Source: Chryseobacterium sp. 52
GTDB lineage: Bacteria; Bacteroidota; Bacteroidia; Flavobacteriales; Weeksellaceae
Assembly: GCF_002754245.1 (NCBI RefSeq)
Contig: NZ_PEEX01000001.1
Span: forward strand, 2,708,001-2,772,000
Length of the DNA: 64,000 nucleotides
Direction: 5' to 3'
Shown in pieces: positions 26,990 to 36,599 of the stretch. The notes beneath the pieces are model-generated. The model saw nothing but the letters and a program-made list of their open reading frames with translations, did not search any database and had not been told where the DNA came from. Positions within the stretch are counted from its first letter, which is position 1. Each line of letters starts with the position of its first letter. The position numbers and the translations under genes are program-made.

Positions 26990-27826
26990 ATGCCAAAATC
27001 AATATTACTGCTCGGAAAGCCTCATGCCTCAAAAACTGTTTTTCTTTCTCAACTATATTCAAAATTGAAGAAAAATAAAAGTAGTCTTAAGCTCTATAAA
27101 CCTGTTGAGGATCTTTCTCCAATTGCTGAAGCTCGAGATTCTTTAGCATCTGGTAAAGGACCTGTTACTACACCAGCGGAAAAAAGTGTGAAATTTTATT
27201 TACCGATACAGGTAAATGATAATCAGGTTGATTTAAAATGTCCAGAGTACGGTGGTGAGCAAGTTCTCGATATTATGGAATCAAGGGGACTTAACAGAGA
27301 ATGGAAATCTTCGATCAAGGAAAGTGATAATTGGGTTTTATTTATTAGATTAAATAACATAGGAGATCGCTTAGATATTGCTGATGCTACTTATAAAGAA
27401 GATCCCGCCGCAAAAGGTAATAAAGGCCTTGAAACTTTCGAATATCATATATCTGATCAGAGTTTTTTTATTGAGCTTTTACAGATTATAATGAATGAAA
27501 AAGGAACCGATTTCCATTTATTAAATAGTGATATAAAACTTACAATAGTTTTAACATGCTGGGATGAAATGGAGGTTAAAGATAATCCCAGCCCTTGTTC
27601 TATATTAAAAGATAAGCTACCTCTTCTTTTAGATTTCGCTGAATCTAATTGGGATAAATCCTCATTAAAAATTTTAGGATTATCCGCACAAGAATTTAAT
27701 TTAGACACAAAAGATAATCAGGATAAATACATGATTGAAGGCCCAGAAAATTTTGGATACTTAATTTTGGAGGACGGAACAAGATCAGAGGATATTACGA
27801 AATTAATAGAATTAGCTATACAGTGA
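26990..27826 (+). CDS. Second GTPase-like protein (DO-GTPase1-like)
   Basis: A 278-residue protein starting MPKSILLLGKPHASKTVFLS. G1 is GKPHASKT at 9-16, with Ser in the usual Gly position of GKT. The switch region reads CPEYGGE (84-90) rather than DxxG. G4-like TCWDE lies at 189-193, the Trp-Asp variant seen in DO-GTPase1-type proteins. The altered G3 suggests weak or no hydrolysis, so it may work as a partner of the preceding, more canonical GTPase. The genes abut with no spacer. The next start (GTG) overlaps its TGA stop by four bases. Confidence 0.72.
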   Translation: MPKSILLLGKPHASKTVFLSQLYSKLKKNKSSLKLYKPVEDLSPIAEARDSLASGKGPVTTPAEKSVKFYLPIQVNDNQVDLKCPEYGGEQVLDIMESRGLNREWKSSIKESDNWVLFIRLNNIGDRLDIADATYKEDPAAKGNKGLETFEYHISDQSFFIELLQIIMNEKGTDFHLLNSDIKLTIVLTCWDEMEVKDNPSPCSILKDKLPLLLDFAESNWDKSSLKILGLSAQEFNLDTKDNQDKYMIEGPENFGYLILEDGTRSEDITKLIELAIQ

Positions 27827-30354
27827 TAATTCATCAATCAATATATGGTGAAGTGGGGCGTGCTTGGTCACTGATCCGAACAAGCCAAAAAGACAATACC
27901 TTTGCGAAAAATATTGCCCTTAAAACAGATCTTCAAGAACAGACAAGTGGCACGGTTTGGCAACCTGCAATTAGAGGATTTATAATTGAAAATAATTTCT
28001 TAATTATTAAAACTTTTGATGACAATTCGGAAGTCGTACGCAGGGGAAGAAAATTCAGTCATGTTTTAATGGTTGACATTAATGATATTATTAAGTTAAA
28101 AAGTATAAAGCCATTATTTAAGCTGTTAATCCAAGATGTAGATAAAGATTTGCAACTTAATCCCATTGAATTTGAAATCGGAGAAAACTCACAGACACCG
28201 GAAAAAATAGTTGATTTTCGATTGCAAAAAATGATCGATGGATATATTCATATTGCAGAATATAAAAATAAAATTTTATGGATTGGCCAAGATTCTTTTG
28301 ATATAGCTGTCGATGAATTATGGAAAGTGCTTACAGTTCCAGAGAAAAAATCATTCAATTTTGGAGTTACCTTTAATAATGATCAAAAAGACAATATGGG
28401 TATTAACTTATTTGCTGTCCCTGATAGCATAGCGAATAGGTTCATAAAGACTGAAAATTTCATTGTAAACAAAAATGAGACTTTTACATCGGAAGGCCTT
28501 TTGGTTAAAATTTTGTGTGGCGATGAAGATGCTATTTTGCGATTACAAAATTTTGAGAAGATTATTGAGTGTAATCGACTTTCCAGAAGTGAAATTAATA
28601 TTGTAGAAAAGGTCATTGATACATTTGAGCAAATAGATGTTGTATCAGATCTTAAAAAATTAAATACTTTATCTCATTTAATTGCAAAATATTCCCCATT
28701 GGAATCGAGTGGGGCTAATTTTAAAAAGAAGTTATTAAAGAAAATTGTACTGCAACTAGAGAATTGTACTTATAAAGATTTAAGTGTATTAAGAATTTTC
28801 AAAATTTCAAGTTATAATAATTCTCAAAAAATATTACAGGACTGCCTAGTGAAATTTATTCAGAAAAGAATATTTTCAACTCGAACCACCAAAACTGATT
28901 TACAAGAATTTTTTCAAAATTTTAAGACTGAAAGTGATCACTGGTGGGATTTAAAAATGGTTGAGGAGTTAAAATTGTATTTAAATACTATCAATTCGAA
29001 AAAAATTAAAACAGTCTACAATTGGATTATCGAAATTCCGGAGCTCCTTCAGCAGATTAACAAATTTTTGGATAGTTCCAGCGAACTGGAAGATGAATTC
29101 ATAACTTGTTTACCTACCCAACATGGCAATAGGTTTTGGAATGAAATTATAAGCTTTTGTTTAGAGAGAAAATGGTATAAACTTTATGCATATTTACTAT
29201 TAACAAAGTATTCCATGGAACATTCTCTGACGGAACTTTTAAAAGTTGATATTGATGAAAATAATTATTCGGCAATCCATGTAATTGTTGATAAAAAACC
29301 ATCTAAATCCATTATAGATTATACTATAGCCAATGGAGATCCGAGATTGATTAAAATATGCGGGAAACTATGTAATCATGAACCAAACTTATTAGCAGAT
29401 ATAGATCTTTTCGACAATAACTGGCAAAAAATATGGATTGAAGCTATAAACTGTGGGAATACTATTACCGATGGTCTAAGTAATCCCAATGAGATAGTAG
29501 AAACATTTTTAAATGGGCTCATTGAAGGGAAAAAAATTGACGAATCTTTGTTACTGAAATTATCAGAGTCAGTATATGGGAATTTAATAAACTATTCAAA
29601 TTGTAATAAACTTTGGGTACTTATTGAAAAACCGGTAAAAGATAATTTTCTTAATAAAACTACTACTGCGCTTTTGGAAGAACTTAGTAAAAACCCTTCC
29701 TTTTCAATTCCAAATGATCCTGTTATTGAACAACATATTAGCGGTAAAGGAATAACGGATTATCTATATTTTAACCGTAATAATATTATATCAGTAATCC
29801 CAGTATTTGAACGTTTTATCCATTTAACGGATAGGAATTTAGAAGATTACCTAAATAATTATTCAGGTGATATTGACGCAATACATGCTAAGCAATTGGG
29901 GCAACTTATTTACAGAAGAAGTCTTAACCGTTCAGCTTATCTTATATATAAAAATGCATCAAAAAATAATAATTGGAGGTTTGCATTAGTAGAATGTCAA
30001 TATTTATTAGATTTTCTTACAAGGGCGAAAATCGCATTTCTTAAAATAATTGATAAGGTAAATATTCCGACTGATGAGTGGTGGAGTGCTGTGCATGATG
30101 TAGTTATCGAATTATATTCGAACGGAAGTAGTTTAAGCACTATCTGGCAAAAAGCAGGAGGTAAAGAATCAGATTTATTAATTTCTGGAAGCTGTGCAGA
30201 TGCGTGGAGGGATTTACTTCATAAATTAAGATATGGGAAAATAAAAAACGTAACAATGAATGATTTGCTTGTGGAAATAAATAAACAATACGGTGGCAAT
30301 AAAAATTTTGAAATAATATATAGACTAAGAGCAAATTATATAAAAACAAAATAA
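27823..30354 (+). CDS. GAP1-like GTPase-associated protein
   Basis: An 843-residue protein. The start is GTG 27823, overlapping the previous stop (GTGA), which makes the pair translationally coupled. The N-terminus IIHQSIYGEVGRAWSLI followed by a beta-rich segment (RGFIIENNFLIIKTF, FSHVLMVDINDI) matches the GAP1 N-terminal domain idea. The rest (residues ~250-840) is helical and repetitive (ELLQQINKFLDSSSELEDEF and similar), as in GAP1 middle and C-terminal regions. There are no catalytic or membrane motifs. GAP1 proteins occur with DO-GTPases in predicted ternary conflict systems and may be the large scaffold. Family naming is by recall. Confidence 0.65.
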   Translation: MIIHQSIYGEVGRAWSLIRTSQKDNTFAKNIALKTDLQEQTSGTVWQPAIRGFIIENNFLIIKTFDDNSEVVRRGRKFSHVLMVDINDIIKLKSIKPLFKLLIQDVDKDLQLNPIEFEIGENSQTPEKIVDFRLQKMIDGYIHIAEYKNKILWIGQDSFDIAVDELWKVLTVPEKKSFNFGVTFNNDQKDNMGINLFAVPDSIANRFIKTENFIVNKNETFTSEGLLVKILCGDEDAILRLQNFEKIIECNRLSRSEINIVEKVIDTFEQIDVVSDLKKLNTLSHLIAKYSPLESSGANFKKKLLKKIVLQLENCTYKDLSVLRIFKISSYNNSQKILQDCLVKFIQKRIFSTRTTKTDLQEFFQNFKTESDHWWDLKMVEELKLYLNTINSKKIKTVYNWIIEIPELLQQINKFLDSSSELEDEFITCLPTQHGNRFWNEIISFCLERKWYKLYAYLLLTKYSMEHSLTELLKVDIDENNYSAIHVIVDKKPSKSIIDYTIANGDPRLIKICGKLCNHEPNLLADIDLFDNNWQKIWIEAINCGNTITDGLSNPNEIVETFLNGLIEGKKIDESLLLKLSESVYGNLINYSNCNKLWVLIEKPVKDNFLNKTTTALLEELSKNPSFSIPNDPVIEQHISGKGITDYLYFNRNNIISVIPVFERFIHLTDRNLEDYLNNYSGDIDAIHAKQLGQLIYRRSLNRSAYLIYKNASKNNNWRFALVECQYLLDFLTRAKIAFLKIIDKVNIPTDEWWSAVHDVVIELYSNGSSLSTIWQKAGGKESDLLISGSCADAWRDLLHKLRYGKIKNVTMNDLLVEINKQYGGNKNFEIIYRLRANYIKTK

Positions 30355-30356
30355 CC

Positions 30357-31496
30357 ATGAGCCTATTTGAACTTCAAAAAGGAACTAACTTTTTGGAAAC
30401 TTTAGAAAATTATTCTCTTGCGGCAGCTGGAGCAACCGAATCAGAAGAAACTGAGGATGGAATAGCAACATTTTATACAGATGAGGACTTCTGGTATCAA
30501 GTTTTAAATGATCCAGATTCCTATTGGAACAAGAAAATATCTTTATTCGATTTTGTTATTTCTGATTGGATTGCAAGGGTGCCGGGACTATATTATATGC
30601 CTGGTTCAAAGAATTTGAGATTAAATGCTGAAAGTAATATATCTACTGTAATAAGAGAATTTAAAGAATTTAATCCAACTGGAAAATCTCAAATGGTAAT
30701 GGGTGGAATAGGTACACTTTTGCTTCCACCAACATCTGATGGTAAGATTTTAATGTCCGCAACCTCATCCTTTAATTCGTCCCTAGGAATACCATTATTG
30801 ATTTTTCCTGAAATTCTCAATTTTATAAAACATGGGTCTTTAGTCCGGATTAAAGAAGCTAAATGGCAGGCGATGGAAGAAACTTGGAGTAAGCGGTTTG
30901 CTTCAACAGATAACATTCCTAGGGGGTATTTGGTTATCGATTCAATAGAAAAAATAGAAATCATTAGTAAATATGAATTCCCTGTTGTTTATCATCCATT
31001 TTCTATTATGGAATATGAGAGGAATGAAGGGTATTTTTATGACTATGTGTATGTTACATCCGATTCAAAATCTAAAAAAGCAGAAGACTATATAGTCGAT
31101 TTTTTTCATAATTATGCGAAAAAAGAAGATAGGTTCGGGGAGTATTTAATTTCTTCAAATATGGTAAATCCATTATTCCCATCAAAATACCTTTCGTCAT
31201 CGGATCTAAATAAAGAATCTGAAAGAGCCAATTTAGAACTATTGAAGCATCGAATTCGAGATACGTTTTTTAAAAAAGTCTCATTGGAACAGTTAATGAT
31301 AAAACTCCCACTGCATTATGATTCTCTCGCTTCCTTGAAAACATTGTCAAGGATGGTTGGGATTAATCCAAATAGAATAATGGAAGGCTCTGCGGTTGAA
31401 TTTAGCAACCAATTAATTAATCAGTGTATAAAACAGAATAAGATAGAAACCCTAGTTGATCGACTAACTTATGAAAACGCAAAAATATTTAAATAA
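30357..31496 (+). CDS. Unknown conflict-system component with possible EAD-like C-terminus
   Basis: A 379-residue protein that starts two bases after the previous stop. The N-terminal ~270 residues are alpha/beta with Gly-rich turns (MVMGGIGTLLLPP, SSLGIPLLIFPEI), and I do not recognise them. The last ~90 residues are helical (LLKHRIRDTFFKKVSLEQLM, then SLKTLSRMVGINPNRIMEG) and resemble in size and position the adaptor-type effector-associated domains of these systems. It lies between the GTPase core and the protease/nuclease effectors, so it may be an adaptor or a new effector. The next start follows with no gap. Confidence 0.55.
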   Translation: MSLFELQKGTNFLETLENYSLAAAGATESEETEDGIATFYTDEDFWYQVLNDPDSYWNKKISLFDFVISDWIARVPGLYYMPGSKNLRLNAESNISTVIREFKEFNPTGKSQMVMGGIGTLLLPPTSDGKILMSATSSFNSSLGIPLLIFPEILNFIKHGSLVRIKEAKWQAMEETWSKRFASTDNIPRGYLVIDSIEKIEIISKYEFPVVYHPFSIMEYERNEGYFYDYVYVTSDSKSKKAEDYIVDFFHNYAKKEDRFGEYLISSNMVNPLFPSKYLSSSDLNKESERANLELLKHRIRDTFFKKVSLEQLMIKLPLHYDSLASLKTLSRMVGINPNRIMEGSAVEFSNQLINQCIKQNKIETLVDRLTYENAKIFK

Positions 31497-32528
31497 ATGG
31501 AGAAGACAATAAAATTAACACAATTAACGGATGTATTAAGTGATTTAGTCCCCATTAAAGACAGCATACCAAAATATGTCAGAGACGCTGGTTTAAAAAT
31601 TCAGCATATTGACACAACAGGAAGTGCAATGAATGTTTGGAATAATGTGTTACATGAAGCTGATAAACATCACGTTGTGGACGAAGTAGTAAGAGCGGTT
31701 CTTAATATATATCCCGAAAATCCATTTTTGAAAGCGGCGTTGTCGGAACAAGAGATTGATTACACATTAGATAAAGATGTTAATCCTATCTGGCACAAGT
31801 TTGAAAATTTGCAACTGGAAAAGTTGACAATGGAACAAAGTACTTTACTTCCAATCAATTTTTTAGCAAAGGGTGTAATAAAAAGCAAAGCTGTTGCCAA
31901 AGTAGAAATTGATAAAGGAGGTAATATGGTTGGAAAAGGAACTGGATTTTTAATAAAAGTAAAAGGAATTGATGATCTCTTCTTTATCACAAATTATCAT
32001 GTTCTTCCGGATAAAGATAAGATTGACAAAATTAGAATAGTTTTTGATTTCGAATTGGATGTCAATGATAATAGTGTAGCATCAAAAAGCTTTTATATTG
32101 ACGAAGAAGGACCTTGGTATTCTTCCGGAATCCATGAATTAGATACTACAGTGTGTAAGCTTAAAGACGATGAAAATCAATTAAAGAATTATGGTTTTTT
32201 GGAGTTGGGGCATACAGATCTTCCAGAAGATAAATTTGTAAATATAATACAGCATCCTGGTGGAGAAATGAAACAAATATCGCTTTATCACAATATAATA
32301 ACTTATTCTGATGAAAGGATAGTGCAATATCTGACAGATACCTTAAAAGGATCTTCCGGTTCTCCTGTATTTAATTCAAGATGGGAAGTTATAGCTCTTC
32401 ATCATAGTGGCGGGGAAAAAAGAAATGGTGAAGTTGAACTTCCCAAAGGTTTCAAATCTCGTAATGAAGGAATCGTAATTAATCCAATTGTAGAATTTAT
32501 TACATCAAGCCATGGCAAAAATAATTAA
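31497..32528 (+). CDS. EAD1-like domain fused to trypsin-like serine protease
   Basis: A 343-residue protein. Residues 1-85 are a helical adaptor (VRDAGLKIQHIDTTGSAMN, VWNNVLHEADKHHVVDEVV, YPENPFL) that fits effector-associated domain 1. Residues ~125-335 are a chymotrypsin-fold protease: GTGFLIKV, His168 in NYHVL, Asp216 in ELDTTVC, and Ser287 in GSSGSP. The substrate-strand motif HHSGG follows. No signal peptide, so it would cut proteins in the cytoplasm. The catalytic triad looks complete. EAD1-trypsin fusions are a known effector type in the GTPase and vWA-MoxR conflict systems. The next gene overlaps by 17 bases. Confidence 0.8.
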   Translation: MEKTIKLTQLTDVLSDLVPIKDSIPKYVRDAGLKIQHIDTTGSAMNVWNNVLHEADKHHVVDEVVRAVLNIYPENPFLKAALSEQEIDYTLDKDVNPIWHKFENLQLEKLTMEQSTLLPINFLAKGVIKSKAVAKVEIDKGGNMVGKGTGFLIKVKGIDDLFFITNYHVLPDKDKIDKIRIVFDFELDVNDNSVASKSFYIDEEGPWYSSGIHELDTTVCKLKDDENQLKNYGFLELGHTDLPEDKFVNIIQHPGGEMKQISLYHNIITYSDERIVQYLTDTLKGSSGSPVFNSRWEVIALHHSGGEKRNGEVELPKGFKSRNEGIVINPIVEFITSSHGKNN

Positions 32529-33453
32529 TGAAGTACTTTTTAAGGGATACCAATCTCAGTTTATTCAGGGACATGAAATCTCGCTTCCAGAGCTTAATGC
32601 AGATCAAATAAAGGATTTGTCTGGAGGTGTAAATGGCAGTACTACAATTCATTATGTAAATTATAGCTTACAAATTTCCAAATTACATAAATTTCCCTTT
32701 TACACTGCAACAAACGTTGATGGGGAAATGTTTAAGAAGGCGCCAAGAAAAGATTATTGGCGTAAAGACCCAAGATTATCGAAAGATGCACAGTGGGGAA
32801 ATGAACTGTATACGGCCGCAAATAGCCAGTTCGACAGAGGTCATATGACAAAGCGTGAAGATGTTCAATGGGGCGATACGGTGGCTAAGGCATTGTATGC
32901 TGCAGATTCAACTTTCTATTTTCCAAATGCAGTTCCACAGCATAAAAGATTAAATAGGGTGATTTGGCGCAGTCTTGAGGATTATATTTTACATACTGAA
33001 TCAAAAGTAAATAATTTAAAAGTTTGTGTATTTACTGGACCAGTACTTTCTGATGAGAATCCATTTTTTGTTACTCGAGTAGATAATAGCGAAATTAGAA
33101 TTCCGATACTATTTTGGAAAGTAGTTATCTTCCAAAAAAATGATGGAAAACTGTATAGAGTTGGTTTTATGATGAGTCAAAATAAGTTGCTCTTGGAAGA
33201 CAGTATTATAATGGATTTGGAAAATAACAGTGATTTATATATGAAGTTCAAGGATTCTGAAACATATCAGGTAAAAGTTCCCTTGATTGAAGAACTTAGT
33301 GGAATAACCTTTTCTTCCGCCATCGATATTTACAATGATGAACGCTCTTTAAAACTTATATTAAATGAAATTGAAATCGATCCGGATTTAGAAAGTGATG
33401 ATTTGGATCCCAAAGATTTTTTAGGATTTACTATACAAAATATCGTACTTTAA
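32512..33453 (+). CDS. DNA/RNA non-specific endonuclease (beta-beta-alpha metal)
   Basis: A 313-residue nuclease. The active-site motif is FDRGHM (DRGH at 108-111, His111 as general base), followed by PNAVPQHKRLNRVIW, whose Asn139 and Asn148 are the usual metal site and helix Asn. The N-terminal ~45 residues are helical and unassigned. There is no signal peptide, unlike most secreted NucA-type nucleases, so it is probably an intracellular effector. Its start lies inside the protease gene, showing tight coupling. It is the last gene of the operon and is followed by a terminator. Confidence 0.85.
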   Translation: MAKIINEVLFKGYQSQFIQGHEISLPELNADQIKDLSGGVNGSTTIHYVNYSLQISKLHKFPFYTATNVDGEMFKKAPRKDYWRKDPRLSKDAQWGNELYTAANSQFDRGHMTKREDVQWGDTVAKALYAADSTFYFPNAVPQHKRLNRVIWRSLEDYILHTESKVNNLKVCVFTGPVLSDENPFFVTRVDNSEIRIPILFWKVVIFQKNDGKLYRVGFMMSQNKLLLEDSIIMDLENNSDLYMKFKDSETYQVKVPLIEELSGITFSSAIDIYNDERSLKLILNEIEIDPDLESDDLDPKDFLGFTIQNIVL

Positions 33454-33460
33454 AAATGAG

Positions 33461-33495
33461 AAAAAGTCAATAGGTGACACATTTATTGACTTTTT
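33461..33495 (+). terminator. Terminator of the GTPase conflict operon
   Basis: The stem AAAAAGTCAATA/TATTGACTTTTT (one mismatch region) with loop GGTGACACATT, 8 bases after the nuclease stop. Confidence 0.8.
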
Positions 33496-34197
33496 ATAAA
33501 AATTATTTTCAAAAAGTACTTGAAACAAATATGCTTTTATCTACTATAGCAACTCACCATAAAAATTACTATCAACTTTATAAGTATGATTGATCTTATC
33601 ATTTTCACATTTGCCAATGAGATTATATTGCTCTAATCTATAAAGATAGACTTTGCCTTTACACCCTTTTTAATACAATTAGCAGACCTTCTAGTAAAAG
33701 TGAAATGCCATAGAGAATTTCTGCGAATAGAAATATGGGGCTGTTCTAAAAATGAATGGATTGAAGAAGAATCTGTTGATTTTGATTGAATATTTAAGAC
33801 ATTTTTTAATACTACAAACATGATTTCTTAGATGTTAAAATTTGATTAAATAACTAAAAAACAATGTATTACGTAAAAAAATGCACTGCGTTTTTAAGCG
33901 CAAAATACTGATTATTTCAGTATATTTAGCCAAACTTACATAGAGATTAAGCCCTTAAAGGCAAGTAAAAATTAATTATGTAGCAACAGATTGCATAATA
34001 GGGAGGGGGGAGCTTCAAGCTTTTACTGAGCGAGAAGCTGAAAGAAATGTTAGGAGCGAATTGCCGAATTGTCAGACAGTGATAATTTTTTTAGATGTAT
34101 CAAAATTATTATTAAATTTATTGAGTATTATTACTACTGTACAGGATTATGTATTCTGTAGAAATAATATAAATTAACCATAACTAATAACCATCTT
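33496..34197. other. Intergenic region with a possible gene remnant
   Basis: About 700 bases. One plus frame at 33637-33789 encodes 50 residues ending KNEWIEEESVDFD, which look protein-like but have no start; this may be the tail of a lost gene. The rest is AT-rich with a G-run near 34002-34009 and no assignable gene. Confidence 0.35.
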
Positions 34198-35696
34198 ATG
34201 AAACAGTCTGCTCAATTAACTGTAGCAACTATTGCTTTGCTATGTACAAGTTCCTGTGGGATTTTTCAAGATAAAAATCTCGCCAAACGTTATTCCAACC
34301 ATTACAACGCAAATACTTTTGGCAACGTAGAGTTTCCCGAGAAATTTGTGAAGGTTGAAATGAATTCAACACTTCTGGTCGAATCAAAAGAAAAGGACAT
34401 CAAATATAACCTGCTCAGTTTAAGTGATAAAGGTCAGGAAGCGTTTATTAATTCAGCCAATACAAAGTCTGCATCTGCGGCAGAGCTAATGAACATGCTA
34501 AACACCAATTTAGCTTTTTCACAGCCGGAAAAAGCCAGAGTGAAAATTATTCCAAAAACAGTAAGAAGACCTTGATTTTTACCATAGACAGAGTCTTTGC
34601 CGTGAGGGATGAAAAAGAGAAAACAACTGTATTCAATAATATGGGGGATCGGGTTTCATACTTAGAACTGAGTCTAAATATACCCAAGGGTGAAAAAAGT
34701 ATCTTCAATTCCTGGGATAAATATGTAACCGATAAATTGACGCTAAATCTTGGAAAAGTCACCTCCGCTCAGAACTGGAATGCTTCTGTTAATGTCAGCG
34801 CAAAAGGGAATGCAGAAGTTTCTTTGAAAGGAAGCAACACTTCAGAAGATTTTTCCAGTGGAAAGGAAGCAAGTACAATTTTGGTAAATACAGGGACAGG
34901 CACCAATACGAATAATTATGAGGTTCTGTCGACAGACAAGGACACGGGCAGCAAGAGTAATAGTGCAAAGCTGGGGGCTGAGCTAGGGGGGAGCGGTACC
35001 ATAGGTTACACTGATAAATATGAGAGTTCACTGGATCTCAGTTCGCAGATTTTAAAACTTTCGGGAACACTTTCAGAAAACAAGATGGTGCTGCGGCAGG
35101 AAAGCGGCCCTGGAATTGATCTCGGGGGCAATATTGTTGTTTCCATTGAGTATTCGCTTACCGACGACTGGGCCGTGCCAGTGCAGTTTTCGAAAATCGG
35201 TAACTTGTACGCGAAGTCTGGACTGCCCAATTCGGTCGAGAACTTAAGTAAATCCTATTTTATGGTGTTTTTCCCGGACATCAAAGAAAGTATCAAAGGC
35301 AAACTGGATTACACATTTTTATACCGTCAGGTTCTTAAGGGAAACAAGCATATTCCAGAAGCAAGGCAAAAAGTGAAATATAAATATGGAAAGGTGGAAT
35401 CCAAGGATAATGAGCTCTTGAAGAAAGCCGGTTATAAAGATGGGAATATTGATTTAATCAGACCACAGGATATCAGGCCCAAGGCTTATGTAATCAGGAA
35501 AGGGGGAAGCGAAGCAAACCTCGGACTGACAGGCAATGAGCTGAAATTTGAGACAGCTTTTGAAGCAGCAGCATTTTTGAGCTATATAAAAGACCTGTCG
35601 CTCAATACAATGCCTTTTAATAATCTAAGATTCAGCACGGAGCCATTGCTCGCTGAACATATAGCAGATCTGAAAATAATAACCTTATCATTATAA
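34198..35696 (+). pseudogene. Large lipoprotein gene broken by a one-base frameshift
   Basis: The first frame (34198-34575) encodes a lipoprotein start, with the lipobox region ALLCTSSCG, followed by ~105 residues. The second frame (34572-35696, only a TTG start) continues without its own signal. If the A5 run at 34554-34558 had one more A, the two would join as VKIIPKNSKKTLIFTIDRVF, giving ~499 residues. The joined protein is beta-rich with Gly/Ser/Asn repeats (NVSAKGNAEVSLKGSN). I do not recognise it. The cause may be mutation or a sequencing error. The downstream 81-residue gene starts four bases after it. Confidence 0.7.
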
Positions 35697-35700
35697 CATT

Positions 35701-35946
35701 ATGAACGATTTAGAACTACAGAAAGAACTGGAATTTATTTCAGACACATTTAAAAATCAGGTTTCAGAACATTTTAAAAGTAAAGGGTTTATAGTCGTAC
35801 TGGAAAAACTGGATTTTTCCTGTAAACGGTATAATCAGCATTTACAGGATGAACATTCTCTGTTAAAGGACAAAGATATGCCAAGGTACTCGTTTTCGTG
35901 CCATATCAATAAAGATGGTCAGGTATCTTGTAAAGATAAAAAGTAA
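35701..35946 (+). CDS. Hypothetical small protein
   Basis: An 81-residue charged cytoplasmic protein, MNDLELQKELEFISDTF..., ending in YSFSCHINKDGQVSCKDKK. No family recognised. It starts four bases after the frameshifted lipoprotein gene and probably shares its transcript. Confidence 0.6.
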   Translation: MNDLELQKELEFISDTFKNQVSEHFKSKGFIVVLEKLDFSCKRYNQHLQDEHSLLKDKDMPRYSFSCHINKDGQVSCKDKK

Positions 35947-36404
35947 AATGACTCTTATTTATAAATTGAATATTTCACGGCGCTGGAGGAGTATTCATTT
36001 TAAGGTCTGATATTTTTTAGAAAGTTGCTTAGAGAAATGACAAGTGTCTATTTTTTTAATGATTCATTATCACGATTATCAACGAAGTAAAAGAAGATTA
36101 TTTAAAATTTAAAATCAAAAACATTAGTATATCAGATAACCACCGCAATTGACTCTCTTATATATGCGGATTAATTTAAATTTACTTAATATTTTCAAAA
36201 AGCGATAAAAGCGGAATCAAATGTTCGACTGTAGTCTCTCTCATTCCGCTGAAAAGTAAGAGTAAAACTCAAAAAGTGCTTCAAAAACAAAAAACGTGTA
36301 ACTTTAACTAATTGCAGGCTTTTTGTTTTTGCGTGATACACTGCCATTTACCAAACTACTATTTATTTTTTAGTTTACATTAATGTCCTGATACAATTGA
36401 TCAA
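35947..36404. other. Intergenic stretch, no gene seen
   Basis: About 460 AT-rich bases. An imperfect inverted A/T-rich repeat near 36270-36335 (CAAAAACAAAAAACG and GCTTTTTGTTTTTGCG) could be a weak terminator. Nothing else can be supported. Confidence 0.35.
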
Positions 36405-36536
36405 CTACTTTTTCCAGTTATAAAATGTTGCTTCGCTAATACCCATTTTACGGCATATTTCTTCAATTTTCACACCTGTCTCCGATTGCTTCAAGGCAAA
36501 TACAATCTGGCTTTCTGTAAATCTGCTCTTTTTCAT
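36405..36536 (-). pseudogene. Truncated IS3-family transposase OrfA
   Basis: ATG 36536 to TAG 36405 encodes 43 residues: MKKSRFTESQIVFALKQ, then GVKIEEICRKMGISEATFYN and WKK. This is the helix-turn-helix start of IS3-type OrfA. A stop replaces the usual YGGL continuation and no OrfB is present. It is a relic of a past insertion. Confidence 0.85.
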
Positions 36537-36599
36537 CTGATTTTTCTTTATTTAAAGTTATACTTTTATTGAAAAATCTCTACTTTATAATACTCCAGT

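Noticed and set aside
22036..33453. Tested for a second copy of the tRNA-Ser 3' end as a right attachment site
   Set aside because: No matching stretch of the T-arm and acceptor sequence was seen by eye in the operon or its right flank.
34002..34009. G-rich run upstream of the frameshifted lipoprotein as a possible switch or structure
   Set aside because: A single short G run with no reading frame or repeat pattern around it.
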